From: Glandiceps talaboti
Lineage: Eukaryota; Hemichordata; Enteropneusta; Spengelidae
Length of the DNA: 64,000 nt
Direction of reading: 5' to 3'
NCBI RefSeq assembly: GCF_964340395.1
Contig: NC_135560.1
Coordinates: forward strand, 631,001-695,000
A program made the position numbers and the translations under genes. Under the pieces are notes generated by a model. That model made no database searches. It was not told the DNA's origin and saw only the letters and a list, made by a program, of their open reading frames with translations. Of the stretch, positions 1 through 10,559 are shown in pieces. Numbering within the stretch: position 1 is the stretch's first letter; every line of letters begins with the position of its first letter.

Positions 1-22
1 ACACACACACACACACACACAC
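1..22. repeat. (AC)n microsatellite at window edge
   Basis: Alternating AC from base 1, followed by a TA-rich tract to about base 50. It continues outside the window. Confidence 0.9.
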
Positions 23-74
23 TATATATATAATTATATATCTATATCAAAATTAACTTTTTTTTAATACTCAC

Positions 75-177
75 AATGTGAAAACTTTGCCCCATTCTGG
101 ATTCAGCGTTTTATATATGGTTTGTGTTTGTAATCTGGCATTTACTAATTCTAGCACACACAATGGGTCACTCTTTC
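75..177 (-). CDS. MCTP: MCTP-like exon: middle of C2C (last exon in window)
   Basis: The 103-nt exon encodes [20 protein letters not shown], then [13 protein letters not shown] and two bases of a split codon. It is a near-textbook MCTP C2C core (KSDPxCVxEL-N-RL-T-T-YK-LNPEW-KVFT). The acceptor is TTTCCTGATAG and the donor is CATT|GTGAGT. The open frame runs further upstream into the intron, but splice phase and homology put the start at 177. The remaining C2C strands and the membrane-spanning C-terminus must lie to the left, outside the window. Confidence 0.92.
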
Positions 178-730
178 CTATCAGGAAATAATCAATAAAA
201 GCGTCACCTTTGTTTGTCAATTCTTCAATTATTGTTACACTACATTTGTGCAGTGAGGACAATATAGAAATTGACATTTTTACAATAAATAGAATGATGT
301 AATGATATTACGATGACCCTATTTTTTTTTAGTTTCTCATTACTTTTTCATAGTGGTTGGTTGGTTGGTTGGCCGGTCGGTCGGTCAGTCGATTTAAAAA
401 ATTAAAAAATTAAAAATCATCTTCTTCATGTTTTTCTGCATCTCCTCTTCCTCCTCTCTATCTTCTTTGTATTGGATTCCTGGTAATAAACCCTTTACCA
501 GCTTCTCTACACAAATGGCATGTTTTCAGCCTCCCTATTTGAATAACTTCTGTCATGGAAGAAATGTTCTGTTCATGTGTTTTTTCTTGCCAGAGAGGGT
601 GCTGTTCCACACAATATTAAGGTGGGAGGGGGGGGGGGGGCAAAATAAAACTTTTTTAAATTTGATTTCGAAGCTGAATATCTAGGTCAGTCGGGTAATG
701 AGAACAGAAAAGAAAATAGGGTTACCCTTA
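178..730. other. Intronic sequence with short simple tracts
   Basis: MCTP intron, no gene seen. A tetranucleotide TTGG/GGTC tract is at about 357-391, a CTTCCTCC-type pyrimidine tract at about 421-465, and a run of more than ten G at about 629-641 that could form a quadruplex. Confidence 0.6.
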
Positions 731-2976
731 TTTGAATATTAAACTGAAAACATAGTACGGATATAACCATACATACATACATACATACAGACACACCACA
801 TTATTTGAATTCTAATACTAAACTGAATACATAGTAAGGATATAACCATACATACAGACACACCACATTATTTGAATTCTAATACTAAACTGAATACATA
901 GTAAGGATATAACCATACATACAGACACACCACATTATTTGAATTCTAATACAAAACTGAATACATAGTAAGGATATAACCATACATACAGACACGCCAC
1001 ATTATTTGAATTCTAATACTAAACTGAATACATAGTAAGGATATGACCATACATACATACAGACACACCACATTATTTGAATTCTAATACTAAACTGAAT
1101 ACATAGTAAGGATATAACCATACATACAGGCACGCCACATTATTTGAATTCTAATACTAAACTGAAAACATAGTAAGGATATAACCATACATACAGACAC
1201 GCCACATTATTTGAATTCTAATACAAAACTGAATACATAGTAAGGATATAACCATACATACAGACACGCCACATTATTTGAATTCTAATACTAAACTGAA
1301 AACATAGTAAGGATATAACCATACATACAGACACGCCACATTATTTGAATTCTAATACTAAACTGAATACATAGTAAGGATATGACCATACATACATACA
1401 GACACACCACATTATTTGAATTCTAATACTAAACTGAATACATAGTAAGGATATGACCATACATACAGACACACCACATTATTTGAATTCTAATACTAAA
1501 CTGAATACATAGTAAGGATATAACCATACATACAGACACACCACATTATTTGAATTCTAATACTAAACTGAATACATAGTAAGGATATGACCATACATAC
1601 ATACAGACACACCACATTATTTGAATTCTAATACTAAACTGAATACATAGTAAGGATATAACCATACATACAGACACGCCACATTATTTGAATTCTAATA
1701 CTAAACTGAAAACATAGTAAGGATATAACCATGCATACATACAGACACGCCACATTATTTGAATTCTAATACTAAACTGAATATACATAGTAAGGATATA
1801 ACCATACATACAGACACGCCACATTATTTGAATTCTAATACTAAACTGAAAACAACAGACACGCCACATTATTTGAATTCTAATACTAAACTGAATACAT
1901 AGTAAGGATATGACCATACATACAGACACACCACATTATTTGAATTCTAATACAAAACTGAATACATAGTAAGGATATAACCATACATACAGACACACCA
2001 CATTATTTGAATTCTAATACTAAACTGAATACATAGTAAGGATATAACCATACATACAGACACACCACATTATTTGAATTCTAATACAAAACTGAATACA
2101 TAGTAAGGATATGACCATACATACAGACACACCACATTATTTGAATTCTAATACTAAACTGAATACATAGTAAGGATATAACCATACATACAGACACGCC
2201 ACATTATTTGAATTCTAATACTAAACTGAATACATAGTAAGGATATAACCATACATACAGACACACCACATTATTTGAATTCTAATACTAAACTGAATAC
2301 ATAGTAAGGATATAACCATACATACAGACACGCCACATTATTTGAATTCTAATACTAAACTGAATATACATAGTAAGGATATAACCATACATACAGACAC
2401 GCCACATTATTTGAATTCTAATACTAAACTGAAAACAACAGACACGCCACATTATTTGAATTCTAATACTAAACTGAATACATAGTAAGGATATAACCAT
2501 ACATACAGACACACCACATTATTTGAATTCTAATACAAAACTGAATACATAGTAAGGATATAACCATACATACAGACACACCACATTATTTGAATTCTAA
2601 TACTAAACTGAATACATAGTAAGGATATAACCATACATACAGACACACCACATTATTTGAATTCTAATACAAAACTGAATACATAGTAAGGATATGACCA
2701 TACATACAGACACACCACATTATTTGAATTCTAATACTAAACTGAATACATAGTAAGGATATAACCATACATACAGACACGCCACATTATTTGAATTCTA
2801 ATACTAAACTGAATATACATAGTAAGGATATAACCATACATACAGACACGCCACATTATTTGAATTCTAATACTAAACTGAATACATAGTAAGGATATAA
2901 CCATACATACAGACACGCCACATTATTTGAATTCTAATACTAAACTGAACACATAGTAAGGATATAACCATACATG
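730..2976. repeat. 67-bp minisatellite, about 33 copies
   Basis: The unit is 67 bp (spacing of AAGGATATAACCATACATAC checked at 836 and 903). Variants include an ACACACC/ACACGCC difference, CATACATACATA expansions and two internal deletions (near 1850 and 2430). The array occupies most of the 2.8-kb intron after the micro-exon and runs right up to its 5' splice site. The open frames here are only repeat translations. Confidence 0.95.
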
Positions 2977-2983
2977 TACATAC

Positions 2984-3022
2984 CTCCTAAATCTGCTGAT
3001 GCAAGGCCTTGTGCTTTGATTA
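2984..3022 (-). CDS. MCTP: MCTP-like 39-nt micro-exon: first C2C calcium loop
   Basis: This micro-exon encodes IKAQGLASADLG plus split codons on both sides. It supplies the residues that must lie between LQIK (exon at 7341) and GKSDP (exon at 75). The combined reading is KVIKAQGLASADLGGKSDP, which matches the C2C pattern V-I-x-A-x-G-L-x-A-A-D-x-x-G-K-S-D-P. The acceptor is CTTCTCTAG and the donor is GGAG|GTATGTAC. Donor phase 1 meets acceptor phase 1 and the total length is divisible by three. The 67-bp array begins at about position +7 of its donor. Confidence 0.87.
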
Positions 3023-3234
3023 CTAGAGAAGAAAATCAAACCAAGGATTAGGAAATAAAATACACCATTCTTGATTCTTGCATTTAAATGTACTGTACAG
3101 TGTTTTACATGTAAATGACTAATGCTAATTTCCCAATGAGTGATCGAAGTTGCCTCTTTGTGCATTTTTTCCTTTTTGAGAAGACGTTTAACAGTTCCCT
3201 TACTTCATGAAGCATGGTGAAAGGGATGCTGTCA

Positions 3235-3602
3235 CTGTAGTAGTGTTAAACTGCTTCCCAAGGAAACAAGGTTTGTTGTTGTAGGGATTGATTTCTCTTC
3301 AGCCAATGTGAAGCCATGTGCGGGGATGACGTTTGTAAGTGTGCTGAAGGCCTCTGCTAGCTGCCCTAGATGTGGTCTTGGCACTGGCAATGTCATCCAT
3401 ATAGTTAACAGCATCAAAACCTGGTTTCTGATAAATATATACCCATGTGTTTGTGCAGCTTTGACAAGCCATAGCTGTCTGAAAGATAGTTTGGTGTCAC
3501 AGTAATAACTGTCTCTCCAACGGAAACCTAATAAGTGGTAGTCATAAGGGTCTACTGGAATCCAGCAGTAACAGCTTCGTATATCACACTTGAAAAGCAG
3601 GC
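3235..3602 (-). pseudogene. Degenerate DIRS-like retrotransposon reverse transcriptase
   Basis: On the minus strand, CDIRSCY followed by IPVDPYDYHLLGFRWRDSYY resembles the motif-A block of tyrosine-recombinase (DIRS/Ngaro type) reverse transcriptases, in which a KxDIKSAYR-type string precedes a PDDHHLLGFxW block. After a frame change, NYMDDIA at about 3392-3406 is the catalytic YxDD box. Then, back in the first frame, HGFTLAEEKSIPTTTN is the usual region after it. Thus motifs A and C are present but in different frames, so it cannot make an intact enzyme. Other domains (gag, RNase H, recombinase) are not seen. The DIRS assignment rests on the HLLGF and AEEK strings only. Confidence 0.7.
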
Positions 3603-3965
3603 AGCCTGGTCCGTGGTTGTTTATCATGGTGATAATGTTATCCGTAGATGGGTAGTAAAGCAGGCAGCCTGGTCCGTGGTTGTTTATCATGGTGATAATG
3701 TTATCTGTAGATGGGCAGTAAAGCAGGCACCCTGGTCCGTGGTTGTTTATCATGGTGATAATGTTATCTGTAGATGGGCAGTAAAGCAGGCACCCTGGTC
3801 CGTGGTTGTTTATCATGGTGATAATGTTATCTGTAGATGGGTAGTAAAGCAGGCACCCTGGTCCGTGGTTGTTTATCATGGTCATAATGTTATCTGTAGA
3901 TGGGTAGTAAAGCAGGCACAGTGGTCCGTGTTTGCATGTTTATCATGGCAATAATATTATCTGTA
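3593..3965. repeat. 63-bp minisatellite made of RT codons, 5-6 copies
   Basis: The unit is 63 bp (GCAGCCTGGTCCGTGG or its variant at 3601, 3664 and 3727). Because 63 = 3 x 21, both strands stay open. In the minus frame the 21-residue unit includes TDNIITMINNHGPGCLL, which runs directly into the CDIRSCY motif of the adjacent reverse transcriptase. The position corresponds to the GPGxxLxKxDIxxAYR stretch of DIRS-like enzymes, so the array appears to be a local expansion of that coding sequence. Confidence 0.85.
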
Positions 3966-4560
3966 GATGGATAGTGTAGCTTGTAAGGAATATGTTAAGA
4001 TATGTATCACATGGAATGCCATCGCTGACTGAGTGATTCAAAGGGAAAGACAGGGCCATAATTGTTCTCCTTTCCAGTGAGTCATTTTTAAGTACTGTTG
4101 AAAGGGTGATGTAGTGAGTGGCAAGTCAAACAGATTACATGTAAAAGGACCTACATACCCTATTTCTATCAGGATGGAAGAGTCAATGACAATGTGCAAG
4201 GCAAAGTTTAAAGCTGAAAGATGATTCTTATTGTGAGTTTGTGGTAAAGAGGTTTATGTGTAGTTTATAGGCCAACCATACTGCAAGGAGTCTACTATGA
4301 TGTTATCATGGTGGCGCCACTGTTGTATGTTAAAGGTGGACAGCACTTGAATTTGCAATTGACTGAAATTCGGATAAGTCAACTGGATGACCTTCTGTTC
4401 TTGTGTGTGCTGATAAGGAATTTGGCGTCTAGTGGGCTCGGTAGAAGCATGTTGAAGTCAGAGAATACCTGATGATTGCTTTGACTACTAATGTCTGTAT
4501 CATGTGTACAGTTGGTATTGGAATTAGTAGTCAGCTGTGGATGGAGTGTAAGTCATTGCA
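3966..4560. other. Intronic sequence, nothing recognised
   Basis: Unique intronic DNA between two small tandem arrays. No exon-like C2 residues, RNA gene or clear element end was seen. Confidence 0.5.
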
Positions 4561-4574
4561 ACTGCAGTGATGAC

Positions 4575-4825
4575 TGCATTGTTGGCAATACTGTTTGTAG
4601 ACTGGGTGACTGCAACTGTTGCAATATCGTCTGCATGCTGAGTAACTGCAACTGAGGCTATACTGTCTGTAGGCTGAGTGACTGCAATGGTGGAGATATT
4701 GTCTGTTTACTGCGTAACTGCAGTTGTGGCAAAATTATCCATACACTGAGTAGCTGCAACAGTGGCTGAATAGTCTGCACACTGTGAGTAATAACTGCAA
4801 AGTAACTGTTTGTAGATTGGGTGAC
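4575..4825. repeat. Degenerate 36-bp tandem repeat, about 7 copies
   Basis: Units beginning GTCTGYATGCTGAGTAACTG recur at 4629, 4665 and 4701, a 36-bp period, with strong divergence between copies. The minus frame across it stays open because 36 is divisible by three. No function is assigned. Confidence 0.75.
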
Positions 4826-4829
4826 AATT

Positions 4830-5400
4830 AATTTGAATGTGTTACGGGAAAAACAAAAGAAACAATTTTTATGCAATGTGTACACACAACCAAACTATAA
4901 GGACTTCCCATTGAAAATATGTTTTGCAGAGATAGTAAAATGTTTGCTAACTCAAATAAATACCAAGTCAGTTGAGTTGGCTCACCGGGCATCTGGATGT
5001 CACGGTCAGGTCACACTAAATGGGAAATGGCTTCCCCAAACAGAAATATGATACCCAATGAAATGCGAATATTGTAACATTCATGCTAAAATGTAACCAA
5101 TTTGTTGTGCAATAACATGCCTTGTAGATATAATAGGCAATACAAATCCCAATCTAACCAGGTATTAATATAGTAACTTCAATGCCTCATCGTAAATCAC
5201 AGCCTCTCTTATGGCACCATGCATGCACACATACAAAAGCTGTTACATTTATCACAGTGGCTTTGTACATCAACACTACAACCAATCAGATTGCCTCATG
5301 CATACCACATGATATACAATGCCTTGGCAAGACAATATGCATACACTGAAACTGACTTAATAGACAAGTTGGGTTCTTGTTGCTAGCATTTAATTTTGTC
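4830..5400. other. Intronic sequence, nothing recognised
   Basis: AT-rich unique intron sequence. Open frames are short and resemble no protein I know. Confidence 0.45.
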
Positions 5401-6152
5401 ATGCTATTGAATTAATATAATCATGTCTATGACAAGGTTGGAATGATACATGTATCAACAGACCAGAGATGAACTGAAAATGCTCCTGTATGAGGGGCAA
5501 TGTTGTTAATGTGATTGCTAAGACTTTGAAATGTCTTTCTGTACTGTCGTACCTTTGTGTAATCAATATCTGTAGCAAGTTCACTTGAATTCAGTACAGT
5601 CCTGGCTATATATCTCTTATTGCAAAAGTTCATCAAATATGCAAATTAGCAATTGAATCAATACCATCATATCTTTGCTCGGTCAATATCTTTAGCATGT
5701 TTTGACACCACTAAATTTCATTAAGAATGTTCATATCTCTGTATGATCAATATCTTTGGCAAGTTTCATCAAATTTGATAAAGCCCTTCTCGATGCATAA
5801 CCTGAGTTACAAACATTTATTAATTATGCAAATTAGCTCTTAATTAACCTGACAAAAGTTCATGTCTTTTAGGGCTTTTATATCTTTGTATGAACTGTAG
5901 ATGTACCAAGTTTCATTGAATTTGGTGCAACTGTTATACATATATAGACCCACATGTGAAATTATCATTATTTATGCAAGCCACTCCCACCAAAAACTAA
6001 TCAGCTCTTAGTTACAGCCTGACAATGTCAAATAGAAAATTGCGGAACATTTGCTTAAGTACTTTTTGAGATATCAGTGGAACAAAATTTCTGCACAGAC
6101 ACACAGACAAACAGACATCGCCATGACATTACCTCCCATATGGGAGTTAAAA
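5400..6152. mobile_element. Dispersed non-autonomous repeat ending in a CCTCCC hairpin
   Basis: Diverged internal segments each carry a string like ATCAATATCTTTGGCAAGTT followed by TTTCATYAAAT and AATTATGCAAATTAG. The right end has a CAGACA tract and then the palindrome ACCTCCCATATGGGAGTT at about 6130-6147. The element at 34535-35740 has the same architecture (tandem segments, CAGA tract, CCTCCC hairpin). The left end is not certain. Superfamily unknown. Confidence 0.5.
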
Positions 6153-6708
6153 ATAACAACTTATAAATCTTGCCTGGAAGTATCAAGTAGGGTTTATGAG
6201 AGCATGGATTTCACTGATGGCAGTGATGCTGTGTACCGTCAGATATGATCGTGAGTTTGTAGCAAGTTAGTACAACAGCCATACAAGCAGGGTAGAACAA
6301 GCTGCAGGGTGAGATTGACCAATTCATGTGAGTTCTTAATTTCCCTCACAACCTGTACTTATTAAAGTGTTGTTTACAATACTTTTCTTGATTTTATAAG
6401 GAACTGAACCTGGGTTGAACGCTATATAAATATGACCTTTTAATATAGCACAGTGTTCTCCGGGGGCAGGACTCCAAAACTCCTGGACTGCATTCATGGT
6501 ACCTCAATCGTACTACTAGCACTCAGTGCAATCCCATTTATCAGCCCTAAATGTCAATTTTCAATGAATCTTTCCCATTCATACTTAATATTCTTTAAGT
6601 GTTTCAAATGTTGGTTATCCTAGTAGTTATCCTAGTGGTTTAAAATGAGACTATATGTAGTAACTTTTACACAAGTCTTTGGAATACCAGTGCACGCTCA
6701 CTCTGCTG

Positions 6709-6810
6709 CTACACACACCTAGATCTAGATGCCAGTGGATGTTTAGTGTTTGTCAATGATGAACAGCTACTACACACATCTGGATCTAGATGCCAGTGGA
6801 TGTTTAGGAA
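6709..6810. repeat. Short tandem duplication
   Basis: A block containing CTAGATCTAGATGCCAGTGG, or a near copy with CTGGATCTAGATGCC, occurs twice about 65 bp apart. The rest of 6155-7340 is plain intron with nothing recognised. Confidence 0.7.
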
Positions 6811-7340
6811 GACATGATGTCACTAGCAGGGAGTTTTCCCAGCATCGTTTGAGGCAAATGTTCCCAAATGACACAGTCAGGCTCGCCATAGCAGAATTTT
6901 GACATTTCAAAGTCACATAACTTTAATACATTTCATTTTAAATCCACATACATATCAGTTAAAAACACAAAGCTATATAAAAGAGCAAATGTATTTGATT
7001 GGACCTTTCATTCAAGGGGGATGCCACTCCACTATATGAAGTCATTTTCATAAAACTATGGTTTCTGGAGTCATTTAATGATTTCACATCACCTACAATT
7101 ACTTGTGACGTCAGGAAAACATCCATATGATTTTTATAGGGTATCTTTGCTATGGGCTATTGCATCATGGGAATCAGCAGAAATAATGTTAAATGGTTGC
7201 ACACTGAATATTCATGAAATATTGTTTACACTAAAGGGTAAGTATACATAAACAATCATCCCCCAAAATTAAAAGATTTTCTATTACAATTCAGTTTAGC
7301 TAGCTCCAAACCACATACTTTAATTGACATTGCAACTTAC

Positions 7341-7401
7341 CTTTGATCTGCAACCAACCAACATCCCAGCCTTTGATACCTTTTAAAGAATTCTTCAAAC
7401 C
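7341..7401 (-). CDS. MCTP: MCTP-like exon: start of C2C
   Basis: This short 61-nt exon encodes 20 codons, GLKNSLKGIKGWDVGWLQIK, plus the first base of a Val. It corresponds to the MCTP stretch that leads into the first C2C strand, where known family members have an LKDVGFLQVKV-type string. The acceptor is TGTCTCCAG with a pyrimidine-rich tract, and the donor is AAAG|GTAAGTTG. It was too short to appear as an open frame and was found by looking for the missing residues between flanking exons. Phases match on both sides (0 in, 1 out). Confidence 0.88.
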
Positions 7402-7574
7402 CTGGAGACAATAAAGGGTAAACAGTCTCATGTAAAAGATGGTAATGATCATGGCAAACTATGTTTGTCACACACTTCAACAATAAATTTCATGTCTCAC
7501 TGAATAATTTTAAGCTATTAACAAACAAACAAACAAACACTATATTATGACAAATCTTTTATTCTAGACTATTG

Positions 7575-9130
7575 GTGTGGTAATGACACAGTTTTACACT
7601 ATTGGTATGGTATGGACACAATTTTACAATATTGGTGTGGTGATGACACAGTTTTACACTATTGGTGTGGTGATGACACAGTTTTACACTATTGGTGTGG
7701 TGATGACACAGTTTTACACTTAGTAATTGGTGTGGTATGGTGATGACACAGTTTTACACTATTGGTGTGGTATGGTGATGACACAGTTTTACACTATTGG
7801 TGTGGTATGGTGATGACACAGTTTTACACTATTGGTATGGTGATGACACAGTTTTACACTATTGGTGTGGTGTGGTGATGACACAGTTTTACACTATTGG
7901 TGTGGTGTGGTGATGACACAGTTTTACACTATTGGTGTGGTATGGTGATGACACAGTTTTACACTATTGGTATGGTGATGACACAGTTTTACACTATTGG
8001 TGTGGTGTGGTGATGACACAGTTTTACACTATTGGTGTGGTGTGGTGATGACACAGTTTTACACTATTGGTATGGTGATGACACAGTTTTACACTATTGG
8101 TATGGTGATGACACAGTTTTACACTATTGGTGTGGTGTGGTGATGACACAGTTTTACACTATTGGTGTGGTGTGGTGATGACACAGTTTTACACTATTGG
8201 TGTGGTGTGGTGATGACACAGTTTTACACTATTGGTGTGGTGTGGTGATGACACAGTTTTACATTATTGGTGTGGTATGGTGATGACACAGTTTTACACT
8301 ATTGGTGTGGTATGGTGATGACACAGTTTTACACTAGTCTATTGGTGTGGTAATGACACAGTTTTACACTATTGGTATGGTGATGACACAGTTTTACACT
8401 ATTGGTATGGTGATGACACAGTTTTATACTATTGCTGTGGTGATGACACAGTTTTACACTATTGGTGTGGTGTGGTGATGACACAGTTTTACACTATTGG
8501 TGTGGTATGGTGATGACACAGTTTTACACTAGTCTATTGGTGTGGTAATGACACAGTTTTACACTATTGGTGTGGTATGGTGATGACACAGTTTTACACT
8601 AGTCTATTGGTGTGGTAATGACACAGTTTTACACTATTGGTGTGGTATGGTGATGACACAGTTTTACACTAGTCTATTGGTGTGGTGATGACACAGTTTT
8701 ACACTATTGGTGTGGTATGGTGATGACACAGTTTTACACTAGTCTATTGGTGTGGTGATGACACAGTTTTACATTATTGGTGTGGTATGGTGATGACACA
8801 GTTTTACATTATTGGTGTGGTGTGGTGATGACACAGTTTTACACTATTGGTGTGGTGTGGTGATGACACAGTTTTACACTATTGGTGTGGTATGGTGATG
8901 ACACAGTTTTACACTATTGGTGTGGTGTGGTGATGACACAGTTTTACACTATTGGTGTGGTATGGTGATGACACAGTTTTACACTAGTCTATTGGTGTGG
9001 TAATGACACAGTTTTACACTATTGGTATGGTGATGACACAGTTTTACACTATTGGTATGGTGATGACACAGTTTTATACTATTGCTGTGGTGATGAAACA
9101 GTTTTACACTATTGGTATGGTGATGGAGGT
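7575..9130. repeat. 30-35-bp minisatellite, about 45 copies
   Basis: Units carry ATGACACAGTTTTACACTAT followed by TGGTGTGG. Length variants arise from an extra TGGTA or GTGGT block and an extra AGTCT. The array lies in the MCTP intron 7402-10210, about 170 bp upstream of the acceptor of the next exon. Confidence 0.95.
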
Positions 9131-9141
9131 AGCTAAATGGT

Positions 9142-9314
9142 CCAAAATTGAACAGTTGCGGGGCAAAGTGCTAGATCTAGCACTTCGCCACTTTTTGACA
9201 AAGTGCTAGATCTAGCACTTCGTCAGTTTTCGCTAAAGTGGTAGATCTAGCACTTTGCCAAAAAGTGGCGAAGTGCTAGATCTAGCACTTTGCCCCGCAA
9301 CTGTTCCGATTTTG
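9142..9314. repeat. Compound hairpin with four 20-bp palindromes
   Basis: The arms at about 9142-9197 and 9259-9314 are near-perfect inverted repeats (about 56 bp, two or so mismatches). Inside arms and loop, the palindrome AAGTGCTAGATCTAGCACTT starts at 9166, 9201 and 9271. A one-mismatch copy starts at 9236. All four are exactly 35 bp apart. No coding capacity. It could be a foldback MITE, and no clear target-site duplication was identified. Confidence 0.9.
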
Positions 9315-9344
9315 AATTCTTTGTTACATGCACACCTGACACAC

Positions 9345-10080
9345 ACACCTGATACATACATGTATACACACACAGAGACAGATGCATGTGCACAGTCAGA
9401 TACACAGTCACACAGATTAAATTCGGAGTATATAACACATAAATTTTGATGTTACAATGACACAGACAGATACACACACACACAGATACAAACACATGCA
9501 GAGAGATTATAAACACAAAGTATACACAAAAATTTTGACGTGTACAATGACAGATACATGTACACACACAGTCAGTGACAGAGATTAAACATAGAGTATA
9601 AACACACATTTTGATGTGTACAATTACACAAACAGACACATGTACACACACAGACAGATACATGTACACACACACAGACAGATACATGTACACACAGACA
9701 GATACATGTACACACACAGACAGATACATGTACACACACAGACAGATACATGTATACACACAGACAGATACATGTATACACACAGACAGATACATGTACA
9801 CACACAGACAGATACATGTACACACACAGACAGATACATGTACACACACAGACAGATACATGTACACACAGACAGATACATGTATACACACAGACAGATA
9901 CATGTACACACACAGACAGATACATGTATACACAGACAGATACATGTACACACAGACAGATACATGTACACACACAGACAGATACATGTACACACACAGA
10001 CAGATACATGTATACACACAGACAGATACATGTACACACACAGACAGATACATGTATACACACAGACAGATACAATATGA
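9345..10080. repeat. CACACAGACAGATACATGTA minisatellite
   Basis: A degenerate part (9345-9620) is followed by a regular part (about 9620-10075) with 18-24-bp units built on CAGACAGATACATGTAYACA. Long open frames on both strands here (for example 9247-10137 minus) are low-complexity translations and not genes. Confidence 0.95.
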
Positions 10081-10210
10081 CTTGTACATGTACACAGAGA
10101 TTAAACAGAGATTAAACACAAATTTTGATGTGTACAATAATTTAAAGCTAATTGAAATAATCCTATTTTGATAACAGAATGCCAGAATGTCAACAAATTG
10201 AAAAACTTAC

Positions 10211-10397
10211 ATATTTCTCTAAAATTGCACGGCGTTCTTGAGGATCTAGTTTATAGTTGGCCAAATCAGACACAGTTTCACTACCAGCAGTTCCAGAGAT
10301 TGTCAACAAGAAATGGACACTACCAGCATCATCTTCTAACTCTGCATCTATTGTATGAGTCTTCTCCTTCTCAAGGTTGTTCAGATCTACATTACAT
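10211..10397 (-). CDS. MCTP: MCTP-like exon: end of C2B and C2B-C2C linker
   Basis: The 187-nt exon gives one base completing Arg, then 62 codons. It reads CNVDLNNLEKEKTHTIDAEL, then EDDAGSVHFLLTISGTAGSE, then a linker ending DPQERRAILEKY. The CxVDLxxLxxExTH motif and the L-x-L-L-x-T-x-S-G-T strand are typical of the last part of MCTP C2B. The tail with RRAILEKY corresponds to the conserved linker before C2C. The acceptor is ACTTTACAG, the donor TAT|GTAAGT, and the end is phase 0. The 31-bp minisatellite starts about 160 bp upstream of this acceptor. Confidence 0.9.
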
Positions 10398-10559
10398 CTG
10401 TAAAGTTTAATACATCAAATAATATTTTGAAATCTACTGTTTAACATAAACAATATGTTGAAATCTACATTTCATCTGTTTAACATTAAATAATATATTA
10501 AACTCTTGTAAGTTTAATTTACCAAACCATACAGAAACTATCATTCTTTCCATGAGAGC

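Noticed and set aside
9247-10137. Long open frames on both strands (up to 296 codons)
   Set aside because: They are translations of the CAGACAGATACATGTA array, low complexity and open in several frames at once.
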